Assembly (NCBI GenBank): GCA_029204225.1
Contig: CM055113.1
Location: 28,399,592 to 28,463,591 of the forward strand
Length of the DNA stretch: 64,000 nt
Direction: 5' to 3'
Source: Diphasiastrum complanatum
Lineage: Eukaryota; Streptophyta; Lycopodiopsida; Lycopodiales; Lycopodiaceae
Shown one piece after another: positions 22,218 through 33,854 of this stretch. The notes beneath the pieces are model-generated. The model was not told where the DNA came from, ran no database searches, and saw only the letters and a program-made list of their open reading frames with translations. Positions within the stretch are counted from its first letter, which is position 1. Each line of letters starts with the position of its first letter. The position numbers and the translations under genes were made by a program.

Positions 22218-25200
22218 GTTGGTTCGGAGTGGGATGATTGCTTGAATCTCAAAGTGCTGCAAAATTGGTTCTCTTCTATTCTGGCATGATGAGATTATCT
22301 GTTCAATTCTTGCTCTAGGATTGTAATGGAGATAGCGTCGACTGTGTCGATGTTGTGTCGAGGTTAGCTTCAAAGCTAGTCTGCTCAAAATTGTATGTTT
22401 ACGTATTGCGCTGCATTTTGTTCAGCTCGGATCCAAATAATGCTCTAAAATTTGTACGTCAGATGCATAAACTTCAATAGATTTAGTAGGACCAGCAAAG
22501 CGACATAATTTGAAGCTATAAGCTGCTCAATCAGAACTATTGATTTTATACTAAATCCTCAGCAACCAAAGGGCTCGATATGACACTCCTTCGCCAGGAA
22601 AATATAGGCTCCAGGCAAGATGGAAGTTTAGAAAACAATCTATCAACAGCAAGAATCTGATAAATCCGGTGGGCTTTCAGCTTCTAAAACTTAAAAAATT
22701 GCTTGCTACTGTGACTGCGAGAAGAGAGCCTATATACTTGCCAAACTTCTACAGAAACAACCGACAAGCCTAGCCTTCCTCTCTTTGAGGGTTGAAGTCA
22801 AATTTTTTGTTGCCAACCTAACCTACTATCTGCGTTGTTGGTTAGTAGCCACTTGTGATGGGTCAGGTGGCTAGTTAATTGACCGCTACTATGCTCTCAA
22901 GCGTCATGTTTCTTTTGAGCTCGCATTGTCCTACAATGAGAACAGATGTCCCCGTGAAGGCTCTAACCGTCATATAGGTATGAGCATGCCAAAAGTGGCC
23001 AACATTAGGAAAATCAATAGACTCATAAATCTGGTACCAAGCAATTTGATTGTGTCTGTGCTATATACTTCATAAATAATATTCCTTTCAATTAAAGTAT
23101 TGACATAGCGGTACCTTACCCTGGATATGACGTGTTTGAAAATAATCTGGCCCAACACTATTACTGAGATCTCATTAATTGCATCTAATAGTTAGTAGAT
23201 CTCTCAATGAGCGAAACTATATATACTTCACTTTTAATAGCATCAACCCTTGTCATGTGGCAACATTGGCCCATCTAAACTTCCCATGTTGAAGATGAGG
23301 TCAATTAGAAAGGTATATTCATGGTCAACACAAGGCAGGATCCTACTTACAAAGAGAGAACTCTGTGATTTCTTTTCGTGCTTCAAGAAAAGTAATACAC
23401 TTGACTAGAATGATACAGTCTCTGTTGCGAAATCATTCTTATCTATCATGACCACCATTGGTCTACTAAGATGATACAGTCTCTGTTGCGAAATCATTCT
23501 TATCTATCATGACCGCCATTGGTCTACTAGGATTTGTGAGTTTGAAAGAGAATGAAGTACACAAGGTTATATTGGGTAAAGAGAGTGAATAGCTTCTAGG
23601 GTTTCACCTTTGACAAAGGAGAGGCAATGAGGGTTAGAGGCCTTGGCAGACGACAACTATGTTAGAGGCTTTGGCACATCATATATACCTCCATTCCATT
23701 GATGGACTATTACCACCATATATGTCACAACTACAATACGAACTTTGGAGATAATGGAGTCCCATACCACCAACATCTACTCCTTATCTTTCTCGCTCAA
23801 TTAAGCATATGGCAAAGTACATACTATGATATAGAATGAGGAGATACTAGTGTCCCATACCACCAACATTTGCTTTGATCTTCTCAATAGTTCTAACAAG
23901 TAAACATGCGAGTGTTGTCATGCTATTATGCGTAGTTATTTGTTGATAAAGCGTGAAACTTCCTACCCATAAATAGGTTATTTATAGGGTATTACTCATG
24001 CACATAACTCCCATATACACTTCACACATATTAGTTGATTACGATCAAACAAAACTATCTAGGTCTATCAAGAATCCATTTCTCAATATGTATCCATTGT
24101 TCGACCTCTTGTATTTGAAGGCTGTCATTGATCAATCTAAATGGTATGACTAGGGATAGTGTCCATATAGGACGAATGTGTATCTTAGTTCAAATACGGA
24201 TTTGATGATACCTCATCATTATCTACCGTCTACGCTTGTGAAATCCCTCACAAGAAAACTTATCAAGTTATGTATTCTAAATAGTGTGTCTTGCATAGTC
24301 TACATACATGCGGATCATCGTGTCCTCCCCACATTTACATTTATGATTTATATTGAGTGGGCATCTCATATTTCCCTTCCAACGTATCTCCCATGGGCTA
24401 CCAATACACTTGACTCGTCTCAGTTGATCAAGATTGATTTGTGCCACAAAACCATCTCTCATTCTGTCCATAATCCATTTTTCAATTTCTTGATGGGATC
24501 CATGGTTCAACCTCTTGTTTTCGAAGGTTGTTAAATTGGAGCATTGATGAATCTAAATTGTATGACTAGGGATTCACAGTGTCTATATCAAATTTTAGTG
24601 TGTATCTTAGCTCAAAATTGGATCTAGTGATGCCTTTAAGATCTATGCTAGTGAAATTACGTGGTGCGGTCATACCAACACTACTACACCGGATCCCATC
24701 AGAACGCTGCTATGGCTACCAAACAAAAAGATGGTTGGCAAGCAATTACTGAAGCTCTAGAATTCCATCAACATCATATGAATTTAGGGCATGAAAATTG
24801 ATTTGTGGTAAGTCCACATTGAAATTCCTCAAAAGAACAACAATGAGTTTTTTGATTGCAGCATTTGTTTCCCTCCTTATGAGAACTTGAAGCTTTGAAT
24901 AGGATGATTTACTAAGCAATCACACCGGTGATTATTGACCAACAATGTTAGGTTAATTGTAAGGGTCAAACTTCGCTTTTAAACCAATACTTACATTTAC
25001 ATCCAACTATCTTGCCATCAATTAGAGTTATGAAAAAACCTTACCCTTTAGTTGTTACACATGGCTAGTGTGATGGATTAAATAGGTGAACAATTAACCT
25101 TTTGTCAAGAGAGACTAACAAATAGTAATCTTTATATTCTACACACTTATCCAATGATATGGTCATTGGTTTGAGCTTTAGTGACTCATTGCAATAGAGG

Positions 25201-26163
25201 AAAAAATGTGGAAAGAAGGTTGTGTAATCTTTTTCATGGAAATAACATACTCACTTTTTTGTTAGTTCAAGTGACCGGTGAGATAATTAACCACCTATCA
25301 GTATGATCTTTGATTCTCCACTCATATCTAGTTCAATTGTGAAGTTGTTTCCCATTCAAGATTTCCATCTCTAGCATCTTTGACTAATTGTTCTTGATTT
25401 AGACTTCATCATTAGTGTCCACCTATAATTGATCATGAGCTGTTCCGAGTTCCATGTCAATTAATACATAACAACACTTGGCTTCCCCAACCTATTGTTA
25501 GATGTAAAACTAGTCATAGTTAGTCAGGGATGTAGCACTATTGAGGATGAAATTTGACACTTCAAAAGAGGTTCATATGGCATATCAATGTGCTAAAAGA
25601 GGAAAGGATACTAATAATGCAAGTTACTCACAAAGAATGAGGGTTGTATAAGAACATTAAGATCTTATAGGATGAGTGAAGGGAATCCAGGTCCACATAG
25701 TTGTGTCGAACTGTGGTTCGTTCAAAGAACCGCGGTTGGAACTACCGGTTCAAATTGGCCCTGTTCGAATAGTTTTTTTTGGTTCGAACCGGAAAAAAAA
25801 TGGTTTGAATTGTTCTAGAAGAAGAAAGAAAATATTAATGTCTTTTCCTTGCCAATAGGCATATAAGACAAAAAAGTAAATATCAAGTGTGTCACGTGTG
25901 GTACAATGGGAGCATGTGAAACGTCTCCATAACAATAAAGAAAAGAATATGTACTACAATTGCAATGATAAAGTACATCTAATGTAAGAGAGTTAGACTG
26001 CCAATATAAGGCAAGTGAAAATGGTACATCTCGCTATCATCGAATATTGCTGCTACCAAAGAAAGATGTGATGGGGATAACGCTTGGAGGTGGTCTCGAT
26101 AAGTGCTGCTATTGTCGCCTAGGAGGTCGTCTAGAGGATTGTCATGGGAGCGCACATTTTCCA

Positions 26164-26221
<58 letters not shown>

Positions 26222-29200
26222 AGAATTAGAATTATTATTATTAACGTCTTTTGGTGCCCAGGGGCACATAAGACAAAAGAGAGTACAAAATGTGAGAAGC
26301 ATTGTCCGCATAAGGACTTATTTACCAATGAAAAGACAGTAAAACTAAAACTAAAATATCGATCTCTCTGTCTCTAAGAGAAAAAGTATCCAAGCTTGAC
26401 CACCAGCTGGTGAGGGTACAAAGCAAGAGCTTAACCACCTGCTCCGCGGAGGAAACTAGCTACGAGCAAGCCGAAAGTAATGAGTGATGGTAGTAGTGGG
26501 TCGTGATGTAGGCTGGTGGGAGGCGTATGAATATCTAGTAGCACTGGATCGAGCCGAAACTCTCTGTGTCTTCGATCTTCGGACGGGGACGTCAAAATCC
26601 GCAACCGAAATATCCACTCTGTCTCGCTTCTGGAAGAACTGAGTAATGTGAGCCTGACTGGAATCCATATCTGAGAGCGTAGGTAGAAGTGAAGCTCGTA
26701 AAATATACATCTCTCTCAAAAGAAGACCCACACATCTAGCGTCTGGATACTCGAGGAAGGAGCTCAACGTGAGGGGAATATCTCGGTATAAACAATGGTA
26801 TCGTCCTCTAATCTCATAGTATACTGGGCAGCGAAAGATGAAATGAAACTCATCTTCCACCTCCTGAAGAGAACAGAGCTGACATATCCGCTGCAATCTG
26901 GGAGTGTCTGTGTATCTACCTGTCTCGATAGCAAGCTGATGAGAAGAGACTCGAAGCTGTCCTATACGATATCTCAGACCAAAAGATAGCGTCTGTGTAA
27001 GATAAACTGGAAGAATAAGCAAGCCCGAAACGTCCAGCCGTAAAAGATGTGTGCCATAATAATGTAGCTTGACCCTATCTGGATCAGGATGTGACCATAT
27101 AGTGCGTATGTAGCTCCGGTAGATCTGCTGTCTGATATAAGCATGGGTTCCATTCGGAAGATCAAGTGCGGATAAACCCCAAGTCTGAAGAAGGGCTGAG
27201 ACACTGCGATACCAAGAGTGCTTGGCTCCCTGATCCGCAATGGTACAAGATGAAGTGAGAGCAGCAACAATGTATCTGGAGGTATCTAGATCTGATACCC
27301 TGTGAAGAAAGGTGATGATCTGAAACATAGCACCAACAACTAATGGAGGAGAAGCAAACTCGGCTAGTATGATATCATGTGGTACTGAGGGCTTAGCCCG
27401 GATTATCCTACTGAGCATGAGAATCTGGATACGAGTAAGATCTCTCCATGTATCGCGTGATAAATCAGGGCACCAAGTCTCAACCGAATATAGCACAACT
27501 GGGGAGACAGTAGCAGAAAATAGTAGGCATCTGGTAGCAGGATCCTGCACATAATAAGTAGAGCAAAATCTCTCCATATGCACAAGAGCGGTATGCCCCT
27601 TGCGGAGCCTGGCGGTGGCTGCTGGTCGAAAAGTGAGTAGCGGACCAGAGAAAAGAACTCCCAGATAGGTGTAGGAGGTCACGATCTCAATCGGTAGCCC
27701 GTCATAATAGAAAATCACATCTCTCATATGCTGTCTGTTGGTGTTAAACACCATAATCTTAGTCTTCTTAAGGTTAACCGTCAATCCCCAACGCTGGCAA
27801 AAGTGATGTAAAGCAGAAAGGTGACTCTGTAAACCAGCTGCAGAGGATGAGAGGAGAACCACATCATCAGCGTACAAGAGAATGGGGATAATAATGTCTG
27901 CTAGGGGACAGCCCTCTCCACCTTCCTCGCGAATAATCCTCTCGAGGTCATCTATATATAGTGCAAAAAGAGTGGGTGATAAGGGGCAACCCTGCTTCAC
28001 ACCAATGGTAGAATGTATCTGTGAGGACCAGCCACTACCATCTCTGAAACGTGCCAAGACTCGCTCATATAAAGTAATGATCGCAGCAATAGTATCCTCT
28101 GAAAAGCCAAGTGAAGACAGTCTCTGGAAAAGAAGATGTCGTGGAACAGAGTCAAAAGCTTTGCGAAAATCCACAAAGCAACAGTAAATTCTCTGTTTCC
28201 GATGTCGAGCCTCCTCAATAATGCATCTCAAAATGAAGATCTGGTCTGAAGTAGAATATCCCGGTCTGAAACCAGCTTGACCCATAGCGTGTAAACCCTC
28301 AGTTTCAGCAAAAGATCCAGTAACTGTCTGTAGTATAGAGCCATATATCTTAGCCAGAGTGTGGCCAATCATAATGGTGCGGTAGTTTCCTACATTCATG
28401 GGATCACCTGCCTTGAGGATGGGGTGAAGGATATTAGTACACCAAGCCGTAGGAAAACCAGAAATAACAGCTGTGTTAAAAACATCAGCAATGTAAGGGG
28501 AGATGAGATGTGCTATGGGCTTTAGGAAGTCTACACTTAAGGAGTCATAGTCAGTGGCTTTATTTAGTTTGGCATGTTTAATGGCGTTTTCAACCATGTC
28601 AGGGGTGAAAAGTGAGCAGTGGTCAGGTCTCGGTGAGAGTGAGGTAGGAGGAGAGTCCGTGGTATATAACTCCGTGGCATACTCGATCCAGGATTCGATG
28701 GCTATGGGGGCCAATGTTGAAGAGTGTCTGGTGAAATGTTTCCAGAAAAAAGAGGAGGAGGGTGAATCTAAAGAGTTGATCATTTTTTGGCAGAGTGATT
28801 GTAGGTACTTGATCTTCTTTGTTCTGGTGGTTCTATGATATTCTTTCTGGCATTGTTTGAGTGTGGCAGGGGAGTGTGACCTGGCATATGTCACATGATT
28901 GTGAAGAGAGCGGCATTCTGCATCATACCATCTGTTGTGAACACTTCTGTGAGATGATGTCGTTTTGGTGGGGAAGGATGAGGAAGCAGCAGCTAAGAGG
29001 GATGTAGAGAGAAAAGTGGCTTGCTGGTCAATTGGTGCCATGAACGGGAAGTTAGCGAGTAGTTGGGATAAGATTGTGGTGTAATTAGTGAATCCAGATT
29101 GGGTGAAAGGAATACGTTTATGAGTGGGAAGAGAGCAAGAAACTTGCAAAGAAGAGGTTATGTGACCAAGTGAGATGTGTAAGAGTGAGTGATCGGAAAT

Positions 29201-32200
29201 GGTAGGGGGTGTAATGGAGAAATCAGAAATGTGAGAGATCAAAGCAGGTGATCCAATGAAGTAGTCGACCACACTATGTCCTCCACCATGAGGATAGCAT
29301 GTATATGCTGATGAGGAAGGCCACTGTGTGAGGCCATTCAAAATGGCAAGAGCGTGTGTCTCTGCTAGAGTGATCAACTGCTCCCCGAAAGATGTAGCTG
29401 GAGTGTCTGCATCCTGTGATACCCGGTCTAGCCCCATATCCAAAGGGTAAAGCCTGAGAAGATCCGTAGCTGCATGAAATTCGGTTTGTCTAGAGCTTGT
29501 GCGGGCGTTGAAATCACCTGCTAGTAAAATGGCACCCTGCTGAGAAAAGATAGCAATATCATCTGAGAGAGCCTGAAAAGGGTCCCCGCCAAACTCAGCA
29601 AACACTGAGGTCTGTGGAGCAAAATAGCATACAGCTATATAGATGTCCTGAGGTAATCCCAATAGTGAGCCAATAATGTGTAACCAAATATAGCGAGCGT
29701 ATGGATCTTGTTTAACCATCTGAACTGTGGTGTCTCTGTATAAACAAGCTACTCCTCCAGATCCTTGACAAGTTTTTCCCCTAACAAATGGACGAAAAGC
29801 AGAATGCCAAGAGTACTCCTGTATATTTGGAAGAGGATGATATAAGGACTCATGAGTTTCAGCCAACAACAAAATGTCGCATTTTCTAATAAAATCAGCA
29901 AAGTCTCCGGCTGATGACGAAGATAAAAAACCATTACAATTCCAGAAGCCAAGTCTCAAATTGGTAGGGGATCTCGGGTAGCTTCTATATCCGGGGGCCC
30001 CTAGTTCCTATTGTGGAAGGTCGAAAAATCTCGGTTTCCCGTCAATAAAAACAACCCTTTGCCCTTTCTCTTTCGCTTCAAGGATAATCTTTTTTCTTGC
30101 CAACCATTGAGTATTTGTTAAGTCATCATCCATATAAATGAAAGTACCTTTAAGCTTTGCCCTAAGCCGAAGGGCAGCATTGCGTTGTGAAAGCGAGCGG
30201 AACTTGATAAACAAAACATTGTCATCAAATTTACTACGCCAAGCAGTATCAAAACCATCAGCCACATGAGATAACTTGGAAATGAGCAAATCCGTAGCTT
30301 CTTCCAACGGTTTTCCACCATTGGCAATGCCTCTTACTCTAATGTTAAAGGCTTTTTTGGCCCTTCTGGCTTGTTCACCCAAAACTGTCTCCAAATCGTT
30401 TTCCTTCGGAAAAGATGAAATCTGAGAGTGATTACCTTGCTTAAGGATCGATGTCGTTTCTTCAACCTGTTTTGCGAGTGATGAGAGTTTGCTGCCCATA
30501 TCATCCGGTTTGAAGAGTGCTTGGTCGAGGATTTTGAGCCTGTATTATCCAAGCAAACCCCAGTGGTTGAGGGTCAGTTGACTCAAGGATTCAAATGGAA
30601 ACAGTATTCCATTCAGGATGAGTACTTGCTCTATAGAGATAGAGTATGTGTCCCCAATTCAGAGGATTATAGGCAGCAGGTCCTATATGAGTGTCATAAC
30701 AATCCTAGTGCGGGGCACCCAGGCATACAGAAGACCTATGAGCTTCTTCGTAGGCAATTTTTCTGGCCCAGTATGAAAAAGGACGTCCAGCAATATGTAA
30801 CCAGTTGCCATAAATGTCAAGGAAATAAAGCAGAGCGTTTAAAGGCAAGAGGGTTGTTACAACCCTTACATGTACCAGCTGGTAAATGGGAGAGTATCTC
30901 CATCGATTTTATAGTAAGCCTGCCTAAAACCCAAAAGGTTAATGACGCTATATGGGTCACGGTTGACCGTCTGACCAAAATGGCTCACTTTATTCCGACC
31001 AAAACAACCATCAGAGCTCCAGAGTTAGCGAGGTTGTTTGTAGACGGGCTATTTCAATTGTACGGTCTACCTTCCAGCATAGTCAGCGACCGGGACAGTA
31101 AGTTTAATGGAAATTTTTGGAGGGCAGTATTCCATCATCTCCATACTAAACTTAATATGAGTACCACTGACCATCCACAGACGGACGGTCAAACAGAGAG
31201 GGTAGATCAGGTGCTGGAGGATATGCTTTGGGCATACGTCAGCAAGAAGCAGACTAATTGGGAGGAGTATCTCTCGATATTAGAGTTTGCTTATAACAGT
31301 ACCAAACATTCAGCTACGGGATACAACCCCTTTATGCTGATGTACGGTTTTCAGCCACGCTCACCCACAGCTATAGGGTTTAAAGAAGAAAAAGTTGAAG
31401 CAGCCAGAAACTTTTTAGAGGACCTAAACCAGATGATAGAACATGCTAAGCGTAGCATTAGGCAATCCCAGGATCGAGCCAGGTATTATGCAGATCCACG
31501 CAGACGGGATGTGCAGTTCTCCGCTGGTGAGAAAGTCTACTTGAGAGTTCCAATTGACTCTAAAACCCTCAAATCAGAAGTGTGTGCTAAGTTGTCTCCT
31601 AGGTATTGTGGTCCCTTTACCATCAGTAGGAGACTAGGCGAGGTCACCTATGAACTAGAACTCCCACACAGTAGTAAGGTTTTTCCAGTCTTTCATGTAA
31701 GCCAGTTACGAAAGGCCTTAGCCAGATCAAAAAATCTGGTAGGGGACAGTGTTCTTGTTCTCCCATTGGATTCTCAGCAACCTCCACATGAGCCAGAGGA
31801 GATTCTTGATAGTAGAGAGACACAGACTCGTCATACTCTATACCGAGAATATCTGGTCAAGTGGAATGATCAGCCTGTTGAGAATGCCACTTGGGAAAGA
31901 GGCAGCGTCCTTCGAAAGATTTTTCCAGACTTTGTCTTAGAGTCATCTCAGCCACCATTTAGGAAGAGAGGTCAAGGGAGCAAAAGGCCCATAACATCAG
32001 GGTTCGTGGGATACCGGACACACAAGATGCCATTGCCGAAGCTACGAGATTTCTCGAGACCACTCTAGGACATGTGACAGATGGGCTAGATACAGCTTGG
32101 AGGACCACCAGAGATGCAGCTACACTCATTATCCGTTTCACTTCCCTAGAGAGTCGCCGAGATGCTTTGCGGTGCAGAGCTAAGCTACGTGGCACCACTA

Positions 32201-33757
32201 TCTATATGGATGACGACCTCACATATATCCAGGTAGAGGAGAGGCGTAAGGCCTTTCAGACAGCCCGTGAGTCTGGCAGACGAGTCATTTATCGAGATGG
32301 AAGAGTGCGCTTTCTTGATAGCGCTCCTAGCAGATCCCAATGCTAGGGATTTGGGGTGCCCAGGGTTGGGAGCACCACGGGGACCCATCCACACCACCTT
32401 CGGATTGGAGTGTGGAATTGTGTTGGCATACATTCATCTTCTACGGCAGGGGACCTTGTTGATTTTATTACAGGTCTTCATGGAGACACATGAGAGCCCA
32501 GAGCGAGGACTTCCTTCTTGTCCTGGATATAGATGGGACTCAGTATTCCGAGGAGATACTAGATCTGCCAGTGGCCGAGGTTCAGGTGGGGTCGCCTGCT
32601 TGTACAGAGAGACTCTCCATTCGAGTATTGACTTCATCCGACATGACGAGCAGGCCCGCAACATATGGACTCGCATCGCGGGTCAGGATATTGGTTTGGA
32701 TAGAGATCTTCTTATTGCAACATGTTACTTTCCACCAGAGTCCTCGTCTTTTGCTGAGGGTATTGAATGTCCATATTGTCCCTACCGACTCACCTATCTC
32801 TGTATCTCCACGACCATCTGAGTTCTCCTTCTTCACATCTGACATGGTACTTGCAGCCATTAAGAAGATGAAGTCCCACAAGGCCAGAGATATTGAAGAC
32901 CTTGAGTCTGAACTCCTTTCCCATGCCTCTGACTTACTCGCCCCCACTGTAGCCACCCTTCTTAACTCCGCAGTTGTTTCCGGTTTCCCATCATCTTGGT
33001 GCACTAACATTATCCACCCCATCCATAAGAATGGTGACCCCATGATTCCGAGTAACTACCGCACCATCATGATTGGGCATGTCCTGGCGAAACTATATGG
33101 TACTATACTGCAGTCTGTTGTGAGCTTTGAGGCGGAGACTAGGAGACTACATGCCATGGGTTAGGCAGGTTTTAAAGCCCATTATTCTACTGCAGATCAC
33201 ATCTTCACACTTGATTGAGGAGGCTAAGCACAGGAGAGAGAGGGTTTACTATTGTTTTGTGGACTTCAAGAAAGCCTTTGATTCTGTTCCTTGCTCATTG
33301 CTCATCCAGAGTGCCTGAGGATGAGGATTATGACGACGACGAGGATGATAGCTGCTCGCATGCTCATAGAGATCAGAGACAGTGTACTTCCCACCATCAC
33401 GTTACTACCAAGATCACCAAACATCCCACACAGAGACGTACTACTACTACACATGCTCATGCTCACAGACGACGCCGGCAGGCTCCAGTGCTTTCTCATG
33501 CTATGGCTCGCATTACATCCTTTTACAGCATCAGCACAACAGTAGCAACAGCACAGTCTTGACATCTTGACATAGATACATATGATTATTATGCACACAC
33601 ACTTTCGCATACGTGTCTATTTTAGTTTGTACTAGATGTTTTCTTTATTACAATTTGGAGACGTTTTATACGCTCCCATGGTTACCACATACTTGACATG
33701 TACTTCATTAGTCTTATATGCCTTTTGGCATGGAAAAGACATTAATAAAGCTTTCTT

Positions 33758-33854
<97 letters not shown>

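Larger units (their letters stand above)
22300..25740. other. Intron 1, old sequence with no recognised element
   Basis: No coding homology seen on either strand. It contains two internal duplications listed separately. Short frames such as 24178-24534 lie inside one of these repeats and are not supported as genes. Confidence 0.5.
26219..30523 (-). mobile_element. LINE 1, nearly full length, 5' truncated
   Basis: Non-LTR retrotransposon with ORF1 (partial) and an uninterrupted ORF2, a short 3' UTR, a terminal hairpin (26254-26267) and a (TC)n end. The 5' side stops at about 30523 where a gypsy integrase fragment begins on the other strand, so promoter and ORF1 start are missing. The best-preserved LINE in the window. 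Confidence 0.88.
31943..33760 (+). mobile_element. LINE 2, 5' truncated and internally deleted
   Basis: Same family as LINE 1, opposite strand. ORF1 C-terminal half at 31965-32343 ([45 protein letters not shown], in part as the 32074-32346 frame). ORF2 start at 32350 is broken by frameshifts. The endonuclease C-terminus is deleted near 32755, and part of RT remains ([63 protein letters not shown] to 33290), followed by a deletion into the C-terminal and 3' UTR region. Ends with hairpin 33718-33731 and (TC)46. Confidence 0.85.

Noticed and set aside
25700-25815. tRNA-derived SINE (GGTTCGAACC looks like a B box)
   Set aside because: The motif repeats every ~20 bp, there is no A box at the right distance and no tRNA fold.
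26456-29959. LINE endonuclease domain as a piece of the host AP endonuclease gene
   Set aside because: Both belong to the same superfamily, but this one is on the minus strand, fused to an RT, and lacks the plant APE1L blocks.
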